64,000 bases of DNA from contig NZ_CP060506.1 in NCBI RefSeq assembly GCF_015240065.1, forward strand, positions 124,001 through 188,000, given 5' to 3'. The translations under genes and the position numbers were made by a program. Within the stretch, counting starts at the first letter, position 1; the number at the start of each line of letters is the position of its first letter. The DNA comes from Nanchangia anserum. Its GTDB lineage: Bacteria; Actinomycetota; Actinomycetes; Actinomycetales; Actinomycetaceae. This document shows, piece after piece, positions 8,800 through 17,958 of the stretch. Under the pieces are notes generated by a model. The model searched no databases, was not told where the DNA came from, and saw nothing but the letters and a program-made list of their open reading frames with translations.

Positions 8800-10221
8800 A
8801 TGGCGACTACAGCAGATGCGCCTCCGAAGAAGAGGGCGCAAGTTCCCCTGATCTCAAAACTCTCCTTCTCCCTCGGCGAGTTCGGGTCGCAGTTCGTATG
8901 GACAACCGTCGGCTCGTACCTCGTCCTGTTCTACACCGACGTTGCCCTGATTGCACCTGCCGCCGCAGCCACGATCATGCTTGTCGCCCGTGTCCTCGAC
9001 GGGATCCAGGACATCGGGTTTGGCTACATCGCCGAACGCACGAAGTCGCGGTGGGGTCGCTTCCGCCCCTACGTCATGTTTGGCGCTCCGTTCTTGTCGC
9101 TGAGCCTGGTCATCGCGTTCGTCTCGCCGAACTCCGGTGACACCGTCAAGGTGTGGTACGCCGGCGTCACCTACGTCATCTTGTGCTTCGTCTACACCGT
9201 CGTGAACATGGCCTATGGTGCCATGGCCGGCGTCATGACGACCGATACGGACGAGCGACTGACCCTGAACTGGGTCCGTTCCATCGGCTCAGGCCTGAGC
9301 CAGGTCTTCTTGTCGGTTGTGACCATGCCGATGATCCTGTTCTTCTCGGGCATCGGCGACGGCAAGACGTACAACTCGCGCGGCTTCCTCATGACGATCA
9401 TCGTCTTCGCCATCGTGTCGCTGCCGATGTTCATCATCGCGGGCGCGAAGTCCAAGGAAGTCATCACGATGGCTCCCGAGCAGTCAAACGTTCCGCTGCG
9501 CACGACAATCAAGGCCGTGTTCGGCAACCTGCCGCTCATGTGCGTCTTCGGCATGCTGCTCATCAACCTCATCGGTCTGTTCGGGCGCATCGGCTTGGTG
9601 GCGTTCTACGTCATCAACAATATGGGGGAGCCGACCAAGGTCGCCGCTGTCTTTACTGCCTTCACGATCTTCACCACGCTCGGCCAGTTCGCCATGCCGA
9701 AACTGGCGACGGTCGTCGGCAAGGCGCGCATGTGCATACTGTCGCTGCTCCTGTCGGCCGTGGCGCTGATCGCGATTTTCTTCGCCGACCCGCATAACTT
9801 CACCCTCATCCTCGCGCTCACCGCCGTCTACGGCTTCTCCGGCTTCGCCGCTCCGATCGCGCTGTCGATGATTCCCGACGCCGTCGACCACTACGAGTGG
9901 AAGCATGGCATCCGCGCCGACGGCACGAGCTACGCGACCGTGTCGCTGTCGACCAAGATCGCTTCGGCCTTCGGTGGCGCCATCGGCCTGTACATCATCG
10001 GCTGGTTCGGCTACAACGGCGCCGCGAAGGTGCAGACCGCCGAAGCCATCCAGGGCATCAACATCGCGGCAAACCTCGTGCCCGCCGTTCTCGCGCTCGT
10101 CGCCGTCATCCCGATGCTGTTCTACAAGCTCGACCACAAGACCATGCAGAAGGTGGCCAAGGATCTCGAAGAGCGTCGCGCCGCCGGCACGATCGTTGCC
10201 GACGCAGAGGACGAGGACTAG
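8800..10221 (+). CDS. Glycoside-pentoside-hexuronide (GPH/MelB-type) cation symporter
   Basis: A 473-residue inner-membrane permease with about 12 hydrophobic segments. It has the GPH hallmarks: an early SFSLGEFGSQFVW, then ARVLDGIQDIGFGYIAERTKSRWGRFRPY in two steps (~residues 64-91; the D..D and RTKSRWGRFRP loop are MelB-like), and PDAVDHYEWKHG (~360-371). GAAAGG precedes the start. It most likely imports a di- or oligosaccharide or plant glycoside with H+ or Na+. A hairpin separates it from the glycosidase operon behind it, but it shares the same upstream operator, so it is probably the uptake arm of the region. Confidence 0.87.
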   Translation: MATTADAPPKKRAQVPLISKLSFSLGEFGSQFVWTTVGSYLVLFYTDVALIAPAAAATIMLVARVLDGIQDIGFGYIAERTKSRWGRFRPYVMFGAPFLSLSLVIAFVSPNSGDTVKVWYAGVTYVILCFVYTVVNMAYGAMAGVMTTDTDERLTLNWVRSIGSGLSQVFLSVVTMPMILFFSGIGDGKTYNSRGFLMTIIVFAIVSLPMFIIAGAKSKEVITMAPEQSNVPLRTTIKAVFGNLPLMCVFGMLLINLIGLFGRIGLVAFYVINNMGEPTKVAAVFTAFTIFTTLGQFAMPKLATVVGKARMCILSLLLSAVALIAIFFADPHNFTLILALTAVYGFSGFAAPIALSMIPDAVDHYEWKHGIRADGTSYATVSLSTKIASAFGGAIGLYIIGWFGYNGAAKVQTAEAIQGINIAANLVPAVLALVAVIPMLFYKLDHKTMQKVAKDLEERRAAGTIVADAEDED

Positions 10222-10232
10222 ACACACGATGC

Positions 10233-10277
10233 TGCTGAGGGAGGTTGCCTGGCCTAGCGGGGATGCCTCCCTCAGCA
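10233..10277 (+). terminator. Terminator-like hairpin between transporter and GH3 gene
   Basis: 12-bp arms (10233-10244 and 10266-10277) with a 21-base loop, followed by a T-containing stretch. It lies 11 bases after the transporter stop and could cause partial termination between the transporter and the glycosidase operon. Confidence 0.6.
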
Positions 10278-10409
10278 GGTCTTCTTGAGACAGGCACGAG
10301 ACGCGATAGGTTCTGGACCGGGAGACCGCGTGCGGAGATAAGGACGCGGTTACCGCGAGGGCGCGGCCCGCCTGGTCCCGGCGGAATCGACAAGCATAGG
10401 AGGACCCGG

Positions 10410-12629
10410 ATGTCAGCATTATTCGACCGTCTCAGCGACGCCCAGAACGCGCGTATCGATGACCTGATGGCGCGCATGACCTGGGAGGACAAGCTCAACC
10501 AGCTCCAAGTCACCTTCGCCATGAGTGACGACGAGCAAGACGCGCGGGCGGCAAGCGGCATCGGGGCGCTCTTTTGGCCCATGAGCGCGGCAGCGACAAA
10601 CCGGATTCAGCGGGTTGCGGTCGAGCAATCGCGCCTGGGCATCCCCCTCCTCATCGGCCTTGACGTCATCCACGGCCAATTCACGACGTTCCCCATCCCG
10701 CTGGCGATGGCTGCCAGTTTGGAGCCCGCAGATGTCGAATGCGCGGCGCGCACGAGCGCCGAGGAGGCGCGATCGGGTGGCGTGAACTGGACATTCGCGC
10801 CCATGATTGATGTCAGCCGCGACCCGCGGTGGGGACGCGTCGCCGAGGGTTTTGGCGAAGACCCCCTCATCACCTCGCGCATGGCCGCCGGCAGCGTCGC
10901 CGGCTTCCAGACCGATGACCTGGCGGGCCCGGCGACCATGGCGGCGTGCGCAAAACACTTCATCGGCTATGGCGCAGGCGAGGGCGGTCGCGACTACAAC
11001 ACCGTTGACATGTCCGAGCTGCGGCTGCGCTCGACTTACCTGCCCAGCTTCGCCAGCGCCGTCGATGCCGGCGTCGCCACGGTCATGGCCTCCTTCAACA
11101 CGTTCAACGGCGTGCCCGTCCACGCCAACCGTTACCTGCTTACCGATGTCTTGCGCGGCGAGTTGGGGTTTGCCGGCGCCGTCGTCGGCGACGCCTCGGG
11201 CGTGGAAAACCTCGTTCCTCACGGCCTCGCCCACGGCCTCGCCGAGGCCGCGACACTGGCCTACCGCGCGGGATTGAGCATCGAGATGGGTGGCAACATG
11301 TACAGCCTCGATCACGGTGCCCTCCTCGACGAGGGCGATCCCGAGGTGGTCGCACGCGTCGAGGAAGCCTGTCGCATCGTATTGCGACTCAAGATGGCGA
11401 TGGGGCTGTTTGACAACCCCTACGTCGACGAGGCGACCGAGGTCAACGCGCCGAGCGATCACACGCGCCAGCGCGCCCTCAATGTCGCCCGCCACTGTCC
11501 GGTTCTCCTCACCAACGACGGTACCTTGCCACTGTCTCGGTCAATGCGTCGGGTCCTCCTTGCCGGTCCCGGCGCGGATTCACTCGATCACCTGGGTGCG
11601 TGGGTGCAGCAGGCCTTCGCCGCGCCGCCCACCGAGACCCTTGCCGACGCGTTGGGCGAGCTGCTAGGCAGCGACGGGCCCGAGCTCGTCAGCGTCGGCC
11701 AGATGGATCCCCTCGCGATCATCGACGCCGACATCGAGCGCGTGCGCGATGCGGCCGCCGGGTGCGACGTCATCGTGTTGGCGCTCGAAGAACCCTCCCA
11801 GCTCACGGGCGAGGCCACCTCGCGTGCCAGCCTGCGACTGCCGGGCGGCCAAGAACGCCTCATCGCCGCGGCCACCGCCACGGGCATCCCCGTCGTCGTC
11901 GTCCTTACCAACGGGCGTCCCCTCGTCGTCGCCGACTGGATCGACCAGCCCAATGCCGTCCTCGAAGCCTGGCACCTGGGAATTGAGGGGCCGCGCGCTA
12001 TCGCCGACATCCTGCTCGGCCACGTCAGCCCATCGGGGCGCCTGCCCATGGCATTCCCGCGCCACGAAGGACAGCTGCCCGCCTGCTACGACGCCCACGA
12101 AAACACCGGACGGCCGGCGTCTGTGGGCGGCAGCATGCGCAAGCCGACGTTTGACGTCGGGCTGGACGGACCCGCCAACCTCCAAGAATTTTTCACCTCG
12201 AAATACCGCGATCTCGACCTGGGTCCGCAGTTCAGCTTCGGCCACGGCCTCAGCTACGCCGATCTGTCACTGGACACGCGCCTGGGCACCGATTCAATCA
12301 GCCTGGCCGACCTCGATGCCGGCGCCACGATCACGGTCGAGGTGACGCTGAGCAACGCGTCCTCGATCGACGTCGAGTGGACCCCGCTCGTCTTCGTCAC
12401 CGACGTCGTCGCCTCCATCGCTCCGGCTGTGCGCCGTCTCGCCGACTTTAAGCGGCTGCGGATCCGCGCCCACGGCTCGGCCACGTGGCGCTGCCAGATC
12501 GGGGCCGAGCAGCTGGGATTCCATACGGGCGATGCCCGCGGATTCATCGTCGAACCCGGCGAATTCCGCATCCACGTCGCCGGCACCACCGACACTGCCA
12601 CCCACACCCTGACCGTCACGGCGCGCTGA
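10410..12629 (+). CDS. Glycoside hydrolase family 3 beta-glucosidase-type enzyme
   Basis: A 739-residue protein with no signal peptide, so probably cytosolic. The N-terminal (beta/alpha)8 domain shows GLDVIHGQFTTFPIP (~86-100), FAPMIDVSRDPRWGRVAEGFGEDP in two adjoining blocks (~129-153), KHFIGYGAGEGGRDYN (~183-198) and VVGDASG near residue 260 with the probable nucleophile Asp. The second domain has LLTNDGTLPL and LTGEATSRASLRLPG, likely holding the acid/base Glu. A C-terminal Fn3-like domain follows FSFGHGLSY. The start at 10410 is chosen because AGGAGG lies just upstream. It is the first gene of a five-gene operon and would remove beta-linked glucose or xylose from imported glycosides. Confidence 0.88.
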   Translation: MSALFDRLSDAQNARIDDLMARMTWEDKLNQLQVTFAMSDDEQDARAASGIGALFWPMSAAATNRIQRVAVEQSRLGIPLLIGLDVIHGQFTTFPIPLAMAASLEPADVECAARTSAEEARSGGVNWTFAPMIDVSRDPRWGRVAEGFGEDPLITSRMAAGSVAGFQTDDLAGPATMAACAKHFIGYGAGEGGRDYNTVDMSELRLRSTYLPSFASAVDAGVATVMASFNTFNGVPVHANRYLLTDVLRGELGFAGAVVGDASGVENLVPHGLAHGLAEAATLAYRAGLSIEMGGNMYSLDHGALLDEGDPEVVARVEEACRIVLRLKMAMGLFDNPYVDEATEVNAPSDHTRQRALNVARHCPVLLTNDGTLPLSRSMRRVLLAGPGADSLDHLGAWVQQAFAAPPTETLADALGELLGSDGPELVSVGQMDPLAIIDADIERVRDAAAGCDVIVLALEEPSQLTGEATSRASLRLPGGQERLIAAATATGIPVVVVLTNGRPLVVADWIDQPNAVLEAWHLGIEGPRAIADILLGHVSPSGRLPMAFPRHEGQLPACYDAHENTGRPASVGGSMRKPTFDVGLDGPANLQEFFTSKYRDLDLGPQFSFGHGLSYADLSLDTRLGTDSISLADLDAGATITVEVTLSNASSIDVEWTPLVFVTDVVASIAPAVRRLADFKRLRIRAHGSATWRCQIGAEQLGFHTGDARGFIVEPGEFRIHVAGTTDTATHTLTVTAR

Positions 12630-12641
12630 GAGGAATTCCTC

Positions 12642-13658
12642 ATGATTGTCACGACTACCTATCCCGAAAAAGCCGGCCGACTCCTCGGCGCCCACGCCGA
12701 ACGTATCCACCTCGTCGCCGATCTGCCGCCCCACCGGGAGTGGACCGAGGAGCACGCCCGCATCGGCGCGGCCTTCGATGCCCCCGTCGAGCCGATCGAA
12801 CTGCCCGAGGTCGACACGACCAACCTGAGCGTCCCCGGCCCGCGCGGCCCCATCGGTGTATGCCTGTACACCCCGCAGGTGTTGGTCGAGGCCGACGAGG
12901 ATGGCCGGCGTCCTGCGTTCGTGTGGATTCACGGCGGTGCCTTCATCAGTGGTGACCTCGACGGTCCCGAGGCCGACCACACCTCACGCCGCATCGCCCA
13001 CGCCACGGGCATCCCCGTCATCTCGGTCGACTATCGCCTGTGCCGCGATGGCGTGTGCCACCCCGCGCCCCACGACGACGTGTGGGCGGCCTACCTGTGG
13101 GTGCGCGAGGGCGGCCACGGGATCGCCACCGACCCAGCCCGCGTGGTCGTCGGCGGAGCCAGCGCCGGCGGCTGCCTTGCGGGAACCATCGGCGTGCACG
13201 GCCGCGACGCCGCGACGTCGCCGGCCGCGGTGGTATTGATCTATCCGACCTGCCATTACCCCGTCCCCGCACCCGACGCTGAACTCTCACACCTGCTCGA
13301 CCAACTCCCGCCCCTGTTCCGCTCCGATAGCTCCGATCACGACGCACTGAACTGGAACTACCTGGGCGGGCGCGCTGATCAGCCGCCCGGACACGTCGAC
13401 AACATCGGGTGGGCGCTCCCCGGCCAGGCCGACGACCTCACCGGATTCCCGCCTACCTACATCGAAAACTGCGAATTCGACGAACTGCGCGCCTCGGGCG
13501 AAAAATTCGCTACCCAGCTGCGCGAGGTTGGCTGCGACGTCGAGATGCACACCGTACCGGGCGAAATCCACGGCCACCTCAGCGTGCCAGGCCTGCCCTC
13601 AGCCACACAAACCTGCGCCAACATGGCGACCTATCTGAAAGCGGTGACGACACGATGA
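12642..13658 (+). CDS. Alpha/beta-hydrolase fold esterase (HSL family)
   Basis: A 338-residue cytosolic esterase. The oxyanion-hole motif HGGAF (~95-99), the nucleophile elbow GGASAGG (~170-176, Ser), the acid in NCEFDELR (~273-280) and the His in GEIHGHL (~304-310) form a complete HSL-type catalytic triad. It starts 12 bases after the GH3 gene with AGAGGAA upstream, and its stop overlaps the next start (ATGA). In this operon it probably removes acetyl or other acyl groups from plant sugars or glycosides. Confidence 0.86.
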   Translation: MIVTTTYPEKAGRLLGAHAERIHLVADLPPHREWTEEHARIGAAFDAPVEPIELPEVDTTNLSVPGPRGPIGVCLYTPQVLVEADEDGRRPAFVWIHGGAFISGDLDGPEADHTSRRIAHATGIPVISVDYRLCRDGVCHPAPHDDVWAAYLWVREGGHGIATDPARVVVGGASAGGCLAGTIGVHGRDAATSPAAVVLIYPTCHYPVPAPDAELSHLLDQLPPLFRSDSSDHDALNWNYLGGRADQPPGHVDNIGWALPGQADDLTGFPPTYIENCEFDELRASGEKFATQLREVGCDVEMHTVPGEIHGHLSVPGLPSATQTCANMATYLKAVTTR

Positions 13659-15193
13659 GCACGATGTGGAGCAGCGGTATCGAGGGCCAGCGACGCGCGA
13701 ACCTGGCAGACGGGACCTACCGCAACCCCGTCATCGGCGGTGACCACCCCGATCCGACGATCCTGCGCGTCGGCGACACCTACTACATGACGTTTTCCTC
13801 CTTCGACGCCAGCCCCGGCATCATCTTGTGGAAATCGACCAACCTCGTCGACTGGGACATCGTCGGCCCCATCCTCGCCAACCCCTGGGGCACCGTCTTC
13901 GCCTGCGACCTCATCGCCGTTGGCGACCGCTACTACATATACATCCCCTTCATGCCCGCCCCCTGGTCCGACCTCGACGCCCCCACCATCGCCGTCATGT
14001 GGACCGACGACATCGAGGGGGAGTGGAACGGCCCGATCGACCTCGGCATTCGGGGCATGATCGACCCCGGCCACGCCATCGGTGAGGACGGTAAGCGCTA
14101 CCTCTTCCTCAACGGCGTCGAGCGCATCGCCCTCGCCGACGACGGCCTGAGCACCATCGGCCCCCAAGAACACGTCTACGACGGCTGGCGCTACCCCGAG
14201 GACTGGATCGACGAAGCCTACTCTCTCGAAGGCCCCAAACACGTCGTCCGCGACGACTGGCACTACCTCATCTCCGCCGTCGGCGGCACCGCCGGTCCCG
14301 CGACCGGACACATGGTCATCGTCGCGCGCTCACGCAGCATCGACGGGCCGTGGGAAAACATGCCGACCAACCCGCTCGTGCGCTGCCAAAATGACAGCGA
14401 ACCGTGGTGGTCACGCGGACACGGCACCCTCCTCGAAGGCCCCGACGGCCAGTGGTACCTCGTCTACCACGCCTACGAACGCGGCCACCAAGAACTCGGC
14501 CGCCAGGTCTGCCTCGAACCCGTCGACTGGAGTGAGGACGGGTGGCCCGTCGCACGCGGCGGCGACCTGCGCACACCGCTACCGGCCCCCGCAACAACCG
14601 AGCACACACCCGAAACCCGCCGCGCCCTCTCCGACGACTTCACCGCGCCGGCGTGGGGATGGCGCTGGACCTTCGACCGACCCGACGCCGACGAAACCAC
14701 CCGTGCCCACTTCGGCGACGACGGCCTCACGCTTGCCGCCAAAGGCACCGACATCGCCTCGAGCTCACCGATGCTCGTCCTCGCCGGAGACCACTCCTAC
14801 ACCATCGGCACCGAACTCGAACGCCTCGACGACACCACGCGCGCCGGCCTGCTCCTGTACTTCAACCACCGACTCTTCGTCGGCATGGAACTCGAACCCA
14901 CCGGACTCACGACGTGGGCCGGCGGCACCCCCACGTGGGGCCGCGAACCCGTCCCCGCAGGCGTGAAACGCATCGGGCTGCGAATTGACAAACGCGGCCA
15001 CATCGTCACGATGTACTACCGCCTGCCGGGCCAGGACTGGACCCGCCACTCCACCCGGTTTGAAGCCAGCGGCTACCACGCCAACACGGCAAACGACCTC
15101 GTCAGCCTGCGCCCCGCCCTCTTCGCCGCGGGCAGCGGAAGCGTGCGCTTCACCCACTTCACCTACCGGGGAGAAAGCGACCCAACCCCATGA
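13655..15193 (+). CDS. Glycoside hydrolase family 43-like protein with C-terminal sandwich domain
   Basis: A 512-residue protein, no signal peptide. The five-bladed propeller starts with YRNPVIGGDHPDPTILRVGD (~24-43), whose HPDP Asp is the usual GH43 general base. MIDPGHAIGEDG and EGPKHVVRDDWHYL (general-acid region) follow, then WWSRGHGTLLEGPDGQWYLVYHAYE in two blocks. Residues after ~320 form a second beta-sandwich domain (DDFTAPAWGWRW), common in GH43 xylosidase/arabinofuranosidase proteins. The ATG at 13655 overlaps the esterase stop (ATGA) and its own stop overlaps the next start in the same way, so translation is coupled. A cytosolic beta-xylosidase or alpha-arabinofuranosidase is the best guess. 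Confidence 0.83.
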   Translation: MSTMWSSGIEGQRRANLADGTYRNPVIGGDHPDPTILRVGDTYYMTFSSFDASPGIILWKSTNLVDWDIVGPILANPWGTVFACDLIAVGDRYYIYIPFMPAPWSDLDAPTIAVMWTDDIEGEWNGPIDLGIRGMIDPGHAIGEDGKRYLFLNGVERIALADDGLSTIGPQEHVYDGWRYPEDWIDEAYSLEGPKHVVRDDWHYLISAVGGTAGPATGHMVIVARSRSIDGPWENMPTNPLVRCQNDSEPWWSRGHGTLLEGPDGQWYLVYHAYERGHQELGRQVCLEPVDWSEDGWPVARGGDLRTPLPAPATTEHTPETRRALSDDFTAPAWGWRWTFDRPDADETTRAHFGDDGLTLAAKGTDIASSSPMLVLAGDHSYTIGTELERLDDTTRAGLLLYFNHRLFVGMELEPTGLTTWAGGTPTWGREPVPAGVKRIGLRIDKRGHIVTMYYRLPGQDWTRHSTRFEASGYHANTANDLVSLRPALFAAGSGSVRFTHFTYRGESDPTP

Positions 15194-17937
15194 GCACGCC
15201 CGAGGCACTCCACCACCCGCAGCACCGCTACCACCTCGACGCCGCCCGCTTCGCCACCCCACACTCCGGCGACCGCCCCGGCATCCGCTGGTGGTGGATG
15301 CACCCACGCGACGCCCACACCCTCACCGACGAACTCGACCACATCGCCCAGGCAGGATTCGGCGAGGTCGAAATCGCCTTCTCACCCGACTTCTGGGCCA
15401 CCCAGCACCAGCGCGACTGCCTGCACGCCGTGCTCGTGCGCGCCCGCGAACTCGACATCGGCGTCTCCATGACACTCGGCGCCAACTGGCCCCTCACCAC
15501 CCCCAACACGACCACCGGCACCCCACACGCCGCCCAAGAACTCCAATACGGCCACACCCGCGTCGAAAAAGGCCCCTGCACCATCACCATCCCCGCACCC
15601 TTCGACGACCCCGAGATAACCCGCCCCAGCCGACTCATCGCCGTCATCGCCGCACGCGTCCTCACCGAAGGCGACGACATCTCCATCGTCCCCTCCACAA
15701 AACCCTTCGGCCCACCCACCACCGTCATCGGCCCCGACACCCCAACCATCCTCGACCCCACCACGCTGCGCGACATCACCACCCACGTCACCGGCACCCG
15801 CCTCACCTGGAACGCCCCCGCCGGCACCTGGGCACTCATCGCATTTTGGCAACGCGACACCGCCCAGGCCTACACGAGCTTCCTCGACCCACACGCCACA
15901 CGCGCCGCCCTCGCCTACCTCGACACCCACCAAATCGGCCCCGACAACGCCCCACTACTCCCCGACGTCGGCCGCGACATGTTCGAAGACTCCCTCGAAC
16001 TCAACGCCGACACCCTCTTTTGGAGCGACGACTTCCTCGACCACTTCCACGCCTGGCACGGCTACGATCTGCGCCCCTACCTCCCCCTCCTCCTCTCCCA
16101 CGGCATGTGCCACTACTGGGTCCCCAACACCGACACCCCCTCACACTTCGAAACCCCCACCACACTGGCACAACGCATCCGCACCGACTACAACACCCTC
16201 CTCACCCACCTCTACATCACCAACCACCTCTCGATCATCCACACCTGGGCCACCGGCCACGGCATGCGCCACAAAGCCCAAGCCGCCTACGGCCACAACC
16301 TCGGCCCCATCGCCTCCTTCCGCGCGCTCGCGGCCCAGGGAGGACGTGCCGAAGGCGAGTCACTAAACGCCGGCGAACGCATTCCCGTACACAGAAACCA
16401 CCCGCTATGGCGATGGAGCCTCGACTGGATGCGCTGCGTCGTCGCCGGAGCCCACCAGGGCGGAACAACTCGAATCTCCAGCGAACTAGGTGCACAACTG
16501 GGAGCAGCCTTCACCTTCTCACTCGGCGACTACCGCGCCCTCCTCAACAAAGAATGGGCCAGCGGCATCACCACACCCATCGTCCACGGCTACGCAAGCC
16601 AGGCCCCCAACTGCCAATGGCCCGGCGAATCACGATTCGGACACTTCGTGGCGGAGTCATGGAACCGCGAGCACTACCCCGAATGGACGAACTGGCCCGC
16701 CCTAACCGACCGATGGGCACGAACCGTCACCGTCCTCGAGACGGGAACCCCACGCACCGACGTCGCCATCTACTACGACGGATTCTTGACCACGGCAGCC
16801 CGCGGCACCCCAGAAGACGACGCAACAGCCCCCGAACGCATCGCCGACACGACCGCCCTCGAAAACGCCGGATACTCCGTGCACTACATCGACTCCTCCG
16901 GCATCCTCGAAGCCCCGATCGGACACGGCGAACTATTCCCCAACGGCCCCGGCTACCGCGCCCTCATCCTCGCAACCACTCGCCTCGCCGCCCGCGCCCT
17001 CACAGCACTCCGCCGCATCGCCGCCACCGGAGTGCCCATCGTCATCGTCGGCGACCTCCCCGCCGGCGACTCCGGCTGGGGCGGAGGCGACCGCGACGAC
17101 AACGTCAATAACACCCTGACAACCCTGCTCACCACCGAGCACGTACGCCACGTCGACACCTGGGCGAAAATCCCCCACACCCTGCGCGACCTCAACGTCG
17201 CCCCGCGCTACGCCTTCCCCGGCGGCAACATCCTCACCCAGGTACGCGAAAGCGACGACGCCACCTACCTACTGGCATACAACACCACCGACCACCAGGT
17301 CACCGCTCCCATCCCCTCAACAGCCCCCACAATGCACCAACTCGATCCCGATACCGGCCACACCCACCGCCTCGACCACACCCCCGCCCCCACAATCGAG
17401 ATCGAGGCAGGCGACATCGCACTGCTGCGACTCAGCAACACTCCCGCCCCCGAGTGGGACGCGCTCGCGGCTCCGGTTGCCCCGGTGCCGGGTGCATGCG
17501 AGGCCGAGCTCGGACCGTGGACCATCGCGGTGGCGGGAGCGCGCGGCGAAGACCTCATGCTCACGCGAGCGCACCTGGGGGATTGGCGCGATGACGACGA
17601 GTTGGGCGAGGTGTCGGGCGTCGCCATCTACCGAACGCCGGTGCGGTGGCCGCGTGAGGTTCGCGGCACGGTGTGGTGCAGTCTCGGTCGCATCGACGGT
17701 TCAGCTCGCATTCGCGAGGGCAATGCTTTCGGCGCGCCGATCATCTCCGACCGCCCCGTCGCTCTTCCACCTGCGGCCTACGCCGAGGGGATCCTCGAGA
17801 TCGAGGTGCGAACCCCGCTGCGCAACGCAGCCTTAGCTGCGGGCGTTGTCACTGCCGGCCCGTGGCCCATTGAGCTGACGACCCGCCCGCAGGGCCTGAG
17901 CGGTCCCGTCCGCGTGTGGGCTAGTCCCGACCGATAA
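15190..17937 (+). CDS. GH106-like alpha-L-rhamnosidase
   Basis: A 915-residue protein, apparently cytosolic. The N-terminal RPGIRWWWMHPRD (~28-40), followed by a helix and GFGEVEIAFSPDFW, resembles the start of GH106 rhamnosidases. MFEDSLELNADTLFWSDDF (~271-289), RGEGESLN-type region AQGGRAEGESLNAGERIP (~380-397) and a C-terminal jelly-roll (from ~755) agree. Start and stop are tightly coupled in the operon (4-base overlap upstream, 15-21 bases to the next gene). The middle part has unusually C-rich codon use (runs of CAC, ACC and GCC) compared with the last 500 bases. Removing rhamnose from plant glycosides is a reasonable role; the exact family needs a profile search. Confidence 0.66.
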   Translation: MSTPEALHHPQHRYHLDAARFATPHSGDRPGIRWWWMHPRDAHTLTDELDHIAQAGFGEVEIAFSPDFWATQHQRDCLHAVLVRARELDIGVSMTLGANWPLTTPNTTTGTPHAAQELQYGHTRVEKGPCTITIPAPFDDPEITRPSRLIAVIAARVLTEGDDISIVPSTKPFGPPTTVIGPDTPTILDPTTLRDITTHVTGTRLTWNAPAGTWALIAFWQRDTAQAYTSFLDPHATRAALAYLDTHQIGPDNAPLLPDVGRDMFEDSLELNADTLFWSDDFLDHFHAWHGYDLRPYLPLLLSHGMCHYWVPNTDTPSHFETPTTLAQRIRTDYNTLLTHLYITNHLSIIHTWATGHGMRHKAQAAYGHNLGPIASFRALAAQGGRAEGESLNAGERIPVHRNHPLWRWSLDWMRCVVAGAHQGGTTRISSELGAQLGAAFTFSLGDYRALLNKEWASGITTPIVHGYASQAPNCQWPGESRFGHFVAESWNREHYPEWTNWPALTDRWARTVTVLETGTPRTDVAIYYDGFLTTAARGTPEDDATAPERIADTTALENAGYSVHYIDSSGILEAPIGHGELFPNGPGYRALILATTRLAARALTALRRIAATGVPIVIVGDLPAGDSGWGGGDRDDNVNNTLTTLLTTEHVRHVDTWAKIPHTLRDLNVAPRYAFPGGNILTQVRESDDATYLLAYNTTDHQVTAPIPSTAPTMHQLDPDTGHTHRLDHTPAPTIEIEAGDIALLRLSNTPAPEWDALAAPVAPVPGACEAELGPWTIAVAGARGEDLMLTRAHLGDWRDDDELGEVSGVAIYRTPVRWPREVRGTVWCSLGRIDGSARIREGNAFGAPIISDRPVALPPAAYAEGILEIEVRTPLRNAALAAGVVTAGPWPIELTTRPQGLSGPVRVWASPDR

Positions 17938-17958
17938 CCACACATAAGGAGTATGAAC

